Source of the DNA: Rhodovulum robiginosum
Lineage (GTDB): Bacteria; Pseudomonadota; Alphaproteobacteria; Rhodobacterales; Rhodobacteraceae
Length of the DNA stretch: 64,000 nucleotides
NCBI RefSeq assembly: GCF_003944755.1
Contig: NZ_RWGU01000051.1
Span: 124,001 to 188,000 of the forward strand
Direction: 5' to 3'
This document shows positions 18,131 through 26,028 of this stretch, one piece after another. The notes beneath the pieces are model-generated. The model was not told the DNA's origin. It saw nothing but the letters and a program-made list of their open reading frames with translations, and searched no databases. The first letter of the stretch is position 1. Each line of letters begins with the position of its first letter. A program made the translations under genes and the position numbers.

Positions 18131-18931
18131 TCATCTTTCGTTGATAATCAACCGGTGATACCGCCTGAGCAGCAAAAGCCCCAGCGCCCCTGACACCAAG
18201 GCAACGCTCATCACGAAGGTATGGGAGATGTAGGTCGCATCGTAGGTGGCGAAAAACCCGCGCCGCATTTCTCCGGTGACGTGAAGCAGCGGGTTGTACC
18301 ACAAAAAGCTGCGCAAGCCGGACGGCAGATCCTCGTAGATAAAGAACACGCCCGAGACCAGGAAGAGCGGCCTGTTGATCACCCGCCACACCGACTGCCA
18401 AACCGTGAAGAGAGACGTCAGAACGCAGTTGAGCGTACCGATCCCGAGGCCGAGCGCGGCCGCCATCCCGAGGCTCATCAGGATCGACGGGAAGTCGAGG
18501 ATCGGACGCACGTCGTAGATCAGCTCGATCCCCACGATCACGATGTAGAACACCAGAACCTTGGTCAGCAATTCCAGCAGGAACCGCGCGATGATCGCGT
18601 CGACGAAGGTGACGGCGGGATAGGCCAGCAGCGCGCGCGAAAAAGTGATGCTGGCCGACACCTTCTGTGCGATTCCGGCATAGAGCGTGAACGGCAGAAA
18701 GGCGGTGGCGTAGAAGATCTGGAAATTCGTTCCCAGCGAGGGCGAGCGCAACATCAGCGAAAACGCGATCGACAGGACCGCAATCATCGCCACGGGTTCG
18801 GCGATGGCCCAGAAATACCCGCCGGGCGAGCGGCCGTAGGTCGTGGCCATCTCGCGCAGGATCAGCGCGATCACTGTGCGCGATGTGCGAAAGCGGCGGG
18901 GTTTGAGCGAGGGGATGCTGGTCGGGATCAT
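18131..18931 (-). CDS. kpsM: ABC-2 type polysaccharide export permease (KpsM-like)
   Basis: A 266-residue inner-membrane protein with about six predicted transmembrane segments. It begins with a cytoplasmic stretch (SRTVIALILREMATTYGRSPGGYFWAI) typical of the KpsM/Wzm family and ends RYHRLIINER. It should pair with the ATPase encoded at 20415 to move a lipid-linked polysaccharide across the inner membrane. It is transcribed away from kpsE across a 121-base gap, so permease and ATPase genes are on opposite strands. The downstream minus-strand genes form one run with it. Confidence 0.9.
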   Translation of the reverse strand: MIPTSIPSLKPRRFRTSRTVIALILREMATTYGRSPGGYFWAIAEPVAMIAVLSIAFSLMLRSPSLGTNFQIFYATAFLPFTLYAGIAQKVSASITFSRALLAYPAVTFVDAIIARFLLELLTKVLVFYIVIVGIELIYDVRPILDFPSILMSLGMAAALGLGIGTLNCVLTSLFTVWQSVWRVINRPLFLVSGVFFIYEDLPSGLRSFLWYNPLLHVTGEMRRGFFATYDATYISHTFVMSVALVSGALGLLLLRRYHRLIINER

Positions 18932-18989
18932 TGCGTGTTTCGGCCCGCGCGGCGTGCACGGGTGGATTTGTGCCTACGGTCACTGGTGT

Positions 18990-19018
18990 TTGCCCGCCCG
19001 TTTATGTAGGAAGAAAAT
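18990..19018 (+). promoter_or_regulatory. candidate promoter for kpsE-kpsT
   Basis: TTGCCC (18990-18995), a 17-base spacer and GAAAAT (19013-19018) lie 34 bases upstream of the kpsE GTG start, inside the divergent kpsM/kpsE gap. The -10 box matches the consensus at four of six positions. Inference only. Confidence 0.35.
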
Positions 19019-19052
19019 CGCTTTCGCAATTTCTCTCTTGGAGCGCTTTCTC

Positions 19053-20405
19053 GTGTCTCAGCAAGCACCGAAGCCCGCTGGAGCGCCGGCCGATGAAGGC
19101 GCTGCCCCAAGGATCGGGCGAAAGCAGCAGCCGCCGGCGGCGCCTGGCAAACCGCTGGGCCCCGCGGCGATGGCGCCGCCCGTGCCCCCGTTGAAGGCCC
19201 CGGTCGCTGCGGCCACCACCGCAAAGCCCGCCCAGGGCGGTGCCGGCCCGGCAAAGCCCGGCGGCAAGGCGCCGCCGTTCCGCGCCGCTGGCCCGGCAAA
19301 GCGGCGTGGCCGCCATGTGGTTCTGGCGCTGTCGTTTCTTTTGGTGGTGGTTCTGCCCGGGCTTGTGGGCACGGGCTATCTCTACACGCGGGCGGTCGAT
19401 CAGTACCATTCCACCGTCGGCTTCGTCGTCCGCAAGGAAGAGATCGGATCGGCGGTCGAGTTGCTGGGCGGCATCTCGCAGCTTTCGGGGTCCAGCTCGT
19501 CTGACACCGACATCCTTTATGAATTCATCCAGAGCCAGCAACTGGTTTCCAATCTGGATCGACAGCTCGACCTGCGCGCGATGTATTCGCGCCCCTTCGA
19601 GACCGACCCGGTCTTCGCCTTCAACCCCGATGGCAGCATCGAGGATCTGGTCGGTTACTGGGGCAAGATGGTCAAGATCTTCTACGATGCCGGAACCGGC
19701 CTGATCGAGCTGCGGGTGCTGGCCTTCGATGCCGACGACGCGCACAGCATCGCCCAGGGGATCTTTTCCGAGAGCTCCGAGATGATCAACCAGCTCAGCG
19801 CCATCGCCCGGCAGGACACCACACGCTATGCCCGCGAAGAGCTGGAAAGATCGGTCGAGCGGCTGAAAGAGGCGCGCGAAGCGCTGTCGACCTTCCGCAG
19901 CAAGACACAGATCATCGACCCGCAGGCGGACGTGCAGGGGCAGATGGGGCTGTTGAACAACCTTCAGCAACAGCTCGCCGCCTCGCTGATCGAGCTGGAC
20001 CTGCTGCGCGACACCACGCGCGACGGCGACCCGCGGGTCGGCCAGGCCGAGCGGCGCATCGAGGTGATCCGCCAGCGCATCGCCGAAGAGCGCAACAAGT
20101 TCAGCGTCAGCGGGCAGGGCCCCGACGACGAGGACTATGTCGCCATCCTGGGCGAGTTCGAGCGGCTGAGCGTGGACCGCGAATTCGCCGAACAGGCCTA
20201 TCTGGCCGCGCTGGCCGCCTTTGACAGCGCCCAGGCCGAGGCCCAGCGCAAAAGCCGCTACCTGGCCGCTTATATCGAGCCGACCCTGGCCGAACGCGCG
20301 CAGTATCCCAAGCGCCTCACCCTTTCCGGACTCACGATCCTGTTCTTGTTTCTGACCTGGGCGATGGGCACGCTCGTCTACTACAGCGTGCGCGACCGTC
20401 GCTGA
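19053..20405 (+). CDS. kpsE: capsule polysaccharide export inner-membrane protein (KpsE/Wzc-like)
   Basis: A 450-residue polysaccharide co-polymerase. It connects the inner-membrane ABC exporter with the outer-membrane Wza-like channel. Residues 1-85 are an Ala/Pro/Lys-rich cytoplasmic tail, the first TM is about 89-108, and a periplasmic coiled-coil region follows (for example RYAREELERSVERLKEAREA). A second TM lies near the C-terminus (LTILFLFLTWAMGTLVYY). The GTG start at 19053 has GGAG nine bases upstream. Longer in-frame extensions would run into the divergent kpsM gene, so I rejected them. kpsT follows after nine bases. Confidence 0.9.
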   Translation: MSQQAPKPAGAPADEGAAPRIGRKQQPPAAPGKPLGPAAMAPPVPPLKAPVAAATTAKPAQGGAGPAKPGGKAPPFRAAGPAKRRGRHVVLALSFLLVVVLPGLVGTGYLYTRAVDQYHSTVGFVVRKEEIGSAVELLGGISQLSGSSSSDTDILYEFIQSQQLVSNLDRQLDLRAMYSRPFETDPVFAFNPDGSIEDLVGYWGKMVKIFYDAGTGLIELRVLAFDADDAHSIAQGIFSESSEMINQLSAIARQDTTRYAREELERSVERLKEAREALSTFRSKTQIIDPQADVQGQMGLLNNLQQQLAASLIELDLLRDTTRDGDPRVGQAERRIEVIRQRIAEERNKFSVSGQGPDDEDYVAILGEFERLSVDREFAEQAYLAALAAFDSAQAEAQRKSRYLAAYIEPTLAERAQYPKRLTLSGLTILFLFLTWAMGTLVYYSVRDRR

Positions 20406-20414
20406 GCCTGACGC

Positions 20415-21089
20415 ATGATCCGCCTCGATAACGTCTGCAAGACCTACATCCTGCATGGCCGCCGCAAGGTGGTGGCCCAAAACATTAATGCGGTCTTCCC
20501 CTCCGGCGTGTCGGTCGGGCTGGTGGGGCGCAACGGGGCGGGCAAATCCAGCCTTCTGCGGATGATCGCCGGCACGATGGACCCCGATCAGGGCGAGATC
20601 ACCTCGACCGGGTCGATCTCCTGGCCCGTGGGCTTTGCCGGCAGTTTTCACCCCGACCTGACCGGGGCGCAGAACGTGCGGTTCATCGCCCGCGTCTATG
20701 GCGTGGATACCGAAGAGCTGTTGGATTTCGTGGCCGATTTCGCCGAGCTGGGGCAGCATTTCCACATGCCCTTCCGTACCTATTCGGCCGGTATGCGCTC
20801 GCGCCTGGCCTTCGGCACGTCGATGGGCATACGCTTTGACACCTATCTCGTCGATGAGGTCACCGCCGTTGGCGATGCCTCGTTCCGCTGGAAGAGCGAG
20901 CAGGTGTTCAGCGAGCGCATGAAGAAGAGCGGCGCGATCGTCGTGTCGCACGCGATGCCGATGCTGCGCCGCATTTGCCAGGCCGGCGCGTTTCTGGAAA
21001 ACGGGGTGCTGCGCTATTACGACGACATCAACGAGGCGGTGGCCGATTACAACCGCATGATGGGCGCGATCCCCGACGATGGCATCTGA
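20415..21089 (+). CDS. kpsT: polysaccharide export ABC ATPase (KpsT-like)
   Basis: A 224-residue ABC ATPase. Motifs in order are Walker A GRNGAGKSSLL (about 38-48), the signature region TYSAGMRSRLAFG and Walker B TYLVDEVTAVGD, followed by VVSHAMPMLRRIC with the switch histidine. The short form without a C-terminal carbohydrate-binding domain matches KpsT rather than Wzt. That suggests the exported polymer is a capsule on a phospholipid-type anchor, an inference from the family. It overlaps the next gene by 11 bases. Confidence 0.93.
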   Translation: MIRLDNVCKTYILHGRRKVVAQNINAVFPSGVSVGLVGRNGAGKSSLLRMIAGTMDPDQGEITSTGSISWPVGFAGSFHPDLTGAQNVRFIARVYGVDTEELLDFVADFAELGQHFHMPFRTYSAGMRSRLAFGTSMGIRFDTYLVDEVTAVGDASFRWKSEQVFSERMKKSGAIVVSHAMPMLRRICQAGAFLENGVLRYYDDINEAVADYNRMMGAIPDDGI

Positions 21090-21972
21090 GGTGACAGGCA
21101 CGGCGCCGACGGGCGCGTTCTGGGTGCATATCGGGCACGGCAAGACCGGCACCACGGCGCTGCAGCACCATTTCCGCGCCCGCGCGGCGGTCGATGCGGG
21201 GCTGCTCTACCCGGATGTGGGCCAGATGCCCAGCGGCGCGCATCACAAGCTCTTCCCGCTCGACGCGCCCGAGTTCACCCCGGCCTCGCGCGCCCTGCAG
21301 GCCCGGCTGGCCGAGGAGATGGCCGCGCGCGGGCCCGGCGTGGCGGTGCTGATCTCGTCAGAGCATCTTTGCTACATGCGCCCGGTGCAGGTGGCCCGGC
21401 TGGCCCGGCTGTGGCAGGACGAGCCCCCGCGCATCCTTTATTACATCCGCCGGCAGGAGGCGCTGATCGAAAGCGCGTTTCGCTGGGTGCAGGTGGCCGA
21501 GCCGGGCAAGTACACAGATATCGACGCCTTCGTGGCCGGTCAGGCGCGGGCGTTCGATTTCGAGCTGCGGCTGACGCCATGGCGGCGGGCGTTCGGCGAC
21601 GGGGCGATCCGGCTGCGGCTTTACGACCGTCGCACCTGTGCGGGCGACATCGCCGCCGACGCCGAGGCGGTGATGGGGCTGCCCGCGCTCGACCTGCCGG
21701 GGGGGCGGGTGCAGCATCGGCCCTCGCTGGGGCCCGGCCTGACCCGGCGGCTGATGGCGTTCGACGCCGCCCGGCCCGCCCGGCCCGAGCGCCGCGCGTT
21801 TCTCGACGCGCTTTATGCAGAGGCGGCCCGCGGCGATGCCGCGCCCGAGCCCGGTTTCCTGACCGACGCGCTGAAGGCAGAGATCCGCGCCCGCTATGCC
21901 GACGCGAACGCGCGCATCGCCGAGGCACTGCTCGACCCAGAGCAGGCGGCGCTGTTCCTCGATCCGGCCTAG
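21079..21972 (+). CDS. second sulfotransferase-like protein of the polysaccharide locus
   Basis: A 297-residue protein with the 5'-phosphosulfate-loop-like segment HIGHGKTGTTALQ at about residues 17-29 and, as in the gene at 14138, a VLISSEHL segment (about 92-99). IRRQEALIESAFRWVQVAEPG resembles the region after the second sulfotransferase motif. It is coupled to kpsT by an 11-base overlap, so it probably modifies the exported polymer. The acceptor is unknown, and it is only distantly similar to its paralogue in the locus. Confidence 0.68.
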   Translation: MASEVTGTAPTGAFWVHIGHGKTGTTALQHHFRARAAVDAGLLYPDVGQMPSGAHHKLFPLDAPEFTPASRALQARLAEEMAARGPGVAVLISSEHLCYMRPVQVARLARLWQDEPPRILYYIRRQEALIESAFRWVQVAEPGKYTDIDAFVAGQARAFDFELRLTPWRRAFGDGAIRLRLYDRRTCAGDIAADAEAVMGLPALDLPGGRVQHRPSLGPGLTRRLMAFDAARPARPERRAFLDALYAEAARGDAAPEPGFLTDALKAEIRARYADANARIAEALLDPEQAALFLDPA

Positions 21973-21973
21973 G

Positions 21974-23416
21974 CTAAGGGTCCCGATCCGTCCAGCAATC
22001 GCCAGGCACAAGGTAGAGCGAGACCGTCTTGCCGCGATAGGCGCCGCTTGCGGGCGCGATCCGGGCGACCGGGGCGGCATCGGGGGTACAGTCCGGCGGG
22101 GCCGCGCCCGTCAGCGCCAGGATGACCGGCGCCTCGCCGCCCGGAAAGGGGTATTTCAGCGCATAATGGCTTTCCGGCCGCCCCTCGGGGGGAACGGAGA
22201 AGATCGAAACGCCGCTGTCACGCCCGGTGTAGAAAAGATCGGCAAGGATCTGGCGGCTTTCGGCGATGACCGTGCCGGACCCTTCGGCCCTGGCCGCCGT
22301 CATGATATCGGTGCTCAGCGCGGACCGGCCCATGTAGCGCGCCGTCGCCGGCCCGGCGCGGTCGGCAAAGATGGCGGCCAGCGGCAGCGCCAGCGCGACC
22401 GCCCCGTTGATGGCAAAGGACGCACGGCGCCATCGCGGGGTCAGCCAGGGCAGCACCGCGACGCTGCCCGCCAGATAGGCCGCGGCCGCCCAGTTGGCAT
22501 AGGCGCCCGACAGCAATGCCTGCCCGCAGATCAGCGCCACGATGGGCAGCGAAAAGACCAGCAGCACCCGCTGCACCGGCGACACCGCGCGCACCTGCGC
22601 CAACATCGCCAGCAACCCGGCGAAAAGCACCGGCCCGAAAACGGCGAACTGCGCCGCGAAGAACTCGGCCATGCCGGCATAGTCCAGCCCCGCCCGCGCG
22701 GCGGGGTCGCGCACCCAGTCGGCGTTATCGGCGGTATGCTGAAGGGTGGAAAACCCGTTGACCGCATTCCAGATCAGGTTGGGTGAAATCACGAGGCCAA
22801 AGACCAGCGCCACCTGTCCCGCCCGACGCCAGCCGATGCGCGCGCAGGGCACCAGCAGGGCGGCCAGCGCGGCGCAGAGCAGGTAGTAGATCGCGGCGTA
22901 TTTCGAAAGAAACGCGAGGCCCAGGAACAGGCCCGTGGCCATGGCCCAGCCGCGCCCGGCCCCCTCGGTCAGACGCAGATAGCCCATCAGCGCCAGCGCC
23001 AGGAACGGGAACATGATCGTATCGGTCGATATCAGGATCGAGGCGAGTGCGACCATCGGCAGCGTGGCATAGCCCGCCGCCACCCACAGGCCCCAGCGCC
23101 CGCCGCCCAGCCGCGCGGCAATGGCGCCCAGCACCATCGCGGTCACGCCGTGAAACAGCGGCCCCGGCAGGCGCACCCAGAACGGCGCGTCCGATCCGCC
23201 CAGCGCGGTCGCCGCGCGGATCACCCAGCCGATCATCGGCGGTTTGGAGTAGTAGCCGAAGGCCAGCTCTTGCCCCCAGAGCCAGTACTGCGCCTCGTCG
23301 ACGAACAGATCCATCGGGCTGAGCGCGAGCGTGGCTACCCGCGCCGCGGTGATCGCCAGCACCAGCGCGCCGGCCGCCCACCACCAGGGCCGCTCAGCCG
23401 CCGCGGCGCTCGGCAT
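21974..23416 (-). CDS. ArnT-like integral membrane glycosyltransferase (PMT/GT83 superfamily)
   Basis: A 480-residue protein with roughly ten or more hydrophobic segments. The first periplasmic loop has DLFVDEAQYWLWGQ followed by GYYSKPPMIGWVIR, the acidic motif of PMT/ArnT-type enzymes that transfer sugars from undecaprenyl-phosphate donors. The C-terminal soluble part contains YTGRDSGVSIF and a two-cysteine end. It is the last gene of a three-gene set with LAB_N and GT2, which would make the lipid-linked sugar. Its start overlaps the LAB_N gene by 23 bases. The acceptor could be lipid A or the polysaccharide. Confidence 0.85.
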   Translation of the reverse strand: MPSAAAAERPWWWAAGALVLAITAARVATLALSPMDLFVDEAQYWLWGQELAFGYYSKPPMIGWVIRAATALGGSDAPFWVRLPGPLFHGVTAMVLGAIAARLGGGRWGLWVAAGYATLPMVALASILISTDTIMFPFLALALMGYLRLTEGAGRGWAMATGLFLGLAFLSKYAAIYYLLCAALAALLVPCARIGWRRAGQVALVFGLVISPNLIWNAVNGFSTLQHTADNADWVRDPAARAGLDYAGMAEFFAAQFAVFGPVLFAGLLAMLAQVRAVSPVQRVLLVFSLPIVALICGQALLSGAYANWAAAAYLAGSVAVLPWLTPRWRRASFAINGAVALALPLAAIFADRAGPATARYMGRSALSTDIMTAARAEGSGTVIAESRQILADLFYTGRDSGVSIFSVPPEGRPESHYALKYPFPGGEAPVILALTGAAPPDCTPDAAPVARIAPASGAYRGKTVSLYLVPGDCWTDRDP

Positions 23417-23699
23417 GGATCAGCCAGAGATTGCGGGAATAGATGAAAAGGCCCATCGACTGGCCCAGGATGAAAACCGGGTCCTTGCGGTAGACGGCAT
23501 AGGCGAAAAGGATCAGCCCGCCGGCGATCGAGAAATACCAAAACGCCAGCGGCACAACCGAACGGCCGGCGCGTTCCGACGCAATCCATTGCACCAGGAA
23601 GCGGCCGGTGAACAGCAACTGCCCGCCGAGGCCCACGGCGACCCACCAGAACTCGACCCAGTTGGCCACGTGCAGCCAGACGAACAGGGTTTCAATCAT
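23394..23699 (-). CDS. small lipid-A-biosynthesis N-terminal-domain (LAB_N) membrane protein
   Basis: A 101-residue protein with three predicted transmembrane helices. VEFWWVAVGLGGQLLFTGRF, LVQWIASERAGRSVVPLAFW and DPVFILGQSMGLFIYSRNLW match the LAB_N domain found at the N-terminus of some LpxB proteins and as stand-alone proteins beside GT2 and ArnT-like genes. Its function is unclear; a role in flipping or presenting lipid-linked sugars has been suggested for such operons. It overlaps both neighbours (8 and 23 bases), so the three are translationally coupled. Confidence 0.88.
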   Translation of the reverse strand: MIETLFVWLHVANWVEFWWVAVGLGGQLLFTGRFLVQWIASERAGRSVVPLAFWYFSIAGGLILFAYAVYRKDPVFILGQSMGLFIYSRNLWLIHAERRGG

Positions 23700-24429
23700 C
23701 GGGCGTGGCCTCGGGCAGGGGTCGCGCCTTCTTGCGCCGGCGGATCAGCCAGGCGACGCCGAAGAGGTCGTGAATGCCCACCAGCGCGCGCTGAAGATTG
23801 TTGTAGTTCGACCGCCCCGCGCCGCGCTCGCGGTGGCTGACATCGACCAGCGCCACCTCCCAGCCGTCGCGCTTGAACAACGCGGGCAGGTAGCGGTGCA
23901 TGTGGTCGAAATAGGGAAGCGTGAGAAAGGCGTCGCGGCGAAAGCCCTTGAGCCCGCAGCCGGTGTCGCGGGTGCCGTCCTTGAGCATCCAGGCCCGCAC
24001 CGCGTTGGCAAAGCGCGAGGCATAGCGTTTCGACAAGGTGTCCTGGCGGCCCACGCGCTGGCCGGCGACGAGGCCGAGCCGCCCGGTGGCGTCGTCGAGA
24101 AGCGGCGTGAAGAGCTTGGGCAGCTCGGAGGGCGGGTTTTGCCCGTCGCCGTCGAGGGTGCAGATCACGGTGCCCGCTGCGGCTGTCACGCCGCTATGCA
24201 CCGCCGCGCTCTGGCCGCCGCTGCGGTCGTGGCTGATCAGGCGCAACCCCGGATGGGCGGCCATCAGGCCGCGCACGGTTTCGGCGGTGGCGTCGGTCGA
24301 CCCGTCATCGACCACGATGATCTCAAAGCCCCCCGCGACCCCGGCGCAGGCCGTGGCGATCTCGCCGACCACCGCCGCGACATTGCCGGCTTCGTTCTTC
24401 ATCGGGATCACGATCGAGACGGATGGCAT
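23692..24429 (-). CDS. family 2 glycosyltransferase, dolichyl/undecaprenyl-phosphate type
   Basis: A 245-residue soluble GT2 of the ArnC/DPM1 type. SVSIVIPMKNEAGNVAAVV and IIVVDDGSTDATAETV lie near the N-terminus. TLDGDGQNPPSELPKL holds the metal-binding DxD, and DTGCGLKGFRRDAFL follows. It lacks the C-terminal TM pair of ArnC/GtrB. It likely loads a sugar on undecaprenyl phosphate for the ArnT-like enzyme encoded two genes downstream. It heads this three-gene minus-strand set. Confidence 0.9.
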   Translation of the reverse strand: MPSVSIVIPMKNEAGNVAAVVGEIATACAGVAGGFEIIVVDDGSTDATAETVRGLMAAHPGLRLISHDRSGGQSAAVHSGVTAAAGTVICTLDGDGQNPPSELPKLFTPLLDDATGRLGLVAGQRVGRQDTLSKRYASRFANAVRAWMLKDGTRDTGCGLKGFRRDAFLTLPYFDHMHRYLPALFKRDGWEVALVDVSHRERGAGRSNYNNLQRALVGIHDLFGVAWLIRRRKKARPLPEATPDD

Positions 24430-24498
24430 GGTGGGCTCCGCACGCTGTACTGGCGGGGTTAAACACCAAGCGCCCGATGCTGTCCACCGCGCGGCGGG

Positions 24499-25536
24499 TC
24501 AGGCGCGGAACAGGGTCTCGCCCGGCGACAGGCGCGGTGCCAGCGCGATGCGCTCGCCGCCATCGCAGGCGCCGGTCTCGGCGCAGCGCGCGATGATCTC
24601 GGCCGCCTTCTGCCCGATCTCGCGCCGGCAGGCGTCGGTGGTGGCCAGTTGCATCGGCAGCCCGTCCAGCAGTTCGATGCCGTTGAACCCCGCCAGCCCC
24701 AGCCGCCCGGGCACGTCGATGCCCGCGTCGAGGCAATGCAGCAAGCCGCCCGCCGCGATCATGTCGTTCGAGTAGTAGAGGAAATCGAGGTCGGGGCTGC
24801 GCCGCAGCAGCGCCTCGGTCATCTCGCGCCCCTTCTTGAGCCCCGAGCCGCCGGCGTAGAACTGATGATCGGCGATCTCGATCCCCGACCGCGCCAGTGC
24901 GCCGGTGAACGCCTCGAACCGTTTGCGCGCGCGGTGGTCCATCGGCATCTTGGTGCCGAGAAAGCCGATGCGCCGGTAGCCCGCGCTGGCAATCGCCTCG
25001 GCCATCTCGGCACCGGCGCGGCGGTGCGAGATGCCGACGACCGAATCGACCGGTTCGCCGTCGACATCCATGATCTCGACCACCGGCACGTCGGCGGCGC
25101 GCAGCATCGCGCGGGCGGCGTCGCTATGTTCCAGCCCGGCGATGATCAGCCCCGAGGGCCGCCAGGACAGCATTTCATAGAGAACCTTTTCCTCGCGCTC
25201 GGGCTCGTAGCGGCTGATCCCCACAACGGGTTGAAGGCCGGTGCCGTCCAGCCCGGCATTCACCCCGTTCAGCACCTCGGGAAAGACGAGGTTCGACAGC
25301 GACGGGATGATCACCGCGACCAGGTTCACCCGCTGGCTGGCCAGCGCGCCGGCGATCTTGTTGGGCACGTAGCCCAGCCTCTGCGCCGCGGCCAGGACGC
25401 GGGCGCGGGTGGCCGCGCTGACGTCGCCACGGTTGCGCATCACGCGGCTGACCGTCATCTCGCTGACGCCCGAGGCCTCCGACACGTCACGAAGCGTCAG
25501 CGGGCGTCGGGCGCGGGGCGGGGTCGGCTCTGTCAC
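24499..25536 (-). CDS. LacI-family transcriptional regulator (GntR/gluconate-type)
   Basis: A 345-residue regulator. The N-terminal LacI helix-turn-helix (about 13-60) reads LTLRDVSEASGVSEMTVSRV with the hinge QRLGYVPNKIAGALASQ. A periplasmic-binding-protein-like effector domain follows (VAVIIPSLSNLVFPEVL, GFLGTKMPMDHRARKRF, ACRREIGQKAAEIIA). The arrangement resembles E. coli GntR and relatives that sense sugar acids. It starts with GTG, with no strong RBS. No sugar-acid catabolic genes lie beside it in this window, so its targets are unknown. Confidence 0.88.
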   Translation of the reverse strand: MTEPTPPRARRPLTLRDVSEASGVSEMTVSRVMRNRGDVSAATRARVLAAAQRLGYVPNKIAGALASQRVNLVAVIIPSLSNLVFPEVLNGVNAGLDGTGLQPVVGISRYEPEREEKVLYEMLSWRPSGLIIAGLEHSDAARAMLRAADVPVVEIMDVDGEPVDSVVGISHRRAGAEMAEAIASAGYRRIGFLGTKMPMDHRARKRFEAFTGALARSGIEIADHQFYAGGSGLKKGREMTEALLRRSPDLDFLYYSNDMIAAGGLLHCLDAGIDVPGRLGLAGFNGIELLDGLPMQLATTDACRREIGQKAAEIIARCAETGACDGGERIALAPRLSPGETLFRA

Positions 25537-25615
25537 GGGGCGGCTCTTTCGATCGCGGGTGACGGGTAGTTAACGCGCTCTGCCGGCGTTTTCCAAGCGT
25601 CTCGCGCCGATGGGC

Positions 25616-25644
25616 TTGCAACGCTGCGGCTTTCGATGGACAAA
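25616..25644 (+). promoter_or_regulatory. candidate promoter of tRNA-Arg
   Basis: TTGCAA (25616-25621), a 17-base spacer and GACAAA (25639-25644) end 11 bases before the tRNA 5' end. That places a start point just upstream of the mature tRNA. The match is moderate; inference only. Confidence 0.35.
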
Positions 25645-25655
25645 AGGCCCCGCGC

Positions 25656-25732
25656 GGCCCCGTAGCTCAGCAGGATAGAGCAACCGCCTCCTAAGCGGTA
25701 GGTCACAGGTTCGACTCCTGTCGGGGCCGCCA
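25656..25732 (+). tRNA. tRNA-Arg (anticodon CCT)
   Basis: A 77-base cloverleaf. The acceptor arms GGCCCCG and CGGGGCC pair perfectly, with discriminator G and an encoded CCA. The D arm is GCTC/GAGC. The anticodon stem ACCGC/GCGGT encloses loop CTCCTAA, giving anticodon CCT, which reads AGG. The T arm is ACAGG/CCTGT with loop TTCGACT. A rare-arginine-codon tRNA is a common integration site for mobile elements, but no integrase or direct repeat of the 3' end is visible here. Confidence 0.97.
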
Positions 25733-25848
25733 GCGGCCATCCCGGTTCGTCTCACAAGCATTGTTTCTTTTAACGAAATAATGCGTTTTGCATCACGCCG
25801 CCTGTGTGCAGCGTTAGTTGCTCGATCGAGGGCGGCGCGGCGAGGGCC

Positions 25849-26027
25849 GTTGCGTGCCACGGCGAGCCGGAATTCGAGCTGGTCGAGGGTGGGCGGGACT
25901 ATGACCGCCTGGTTGGTGCCGAGGTCTCGACATCCTCGATCTGTTCCCCAACGCGGCAAACGGGGACCGCGACGTGACCGACGTGACCGCCGCCGCGGCG
26001 GCGCCCCATGCCGGGGGCCGCGCGCCG
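25849..26027 (+). pseudogene. coding-like remnant with an apparent one-base frameshift, unidentified
   Basis: The 296 bases between the tRNA and the gene at 26029 hold no intact gene. One frame reads GEPEFELVEGGRDYDRLVGA from 25861. After about 25926 the protein-like reading continues one frame over as DILDLFPNAANGDRDVTDVT from 25929. Both stretches have the high third-position GC of neighbouring genes, and a single base deletion would join them. No start codon, RBS or complete domain is seen. I do not recognise the family. It may be debris of an element inserted beside the tRNA, or chance. Confidence 0.3.
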
Positions 26028-26028
26028 C

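Noticed and set aside
18843-19052. Upstream extension of kpsE to an ATG at 18843
   Set aside because: It would overlap the divergent kpsM coding region; the GTG at 19053 has a good RBS.
19002-21155. 717-residue minus-strand reading frame
   Set aside because: It is antisense to kpsE and kpsT, which have recognisable motifs, and shows no domain of its own.
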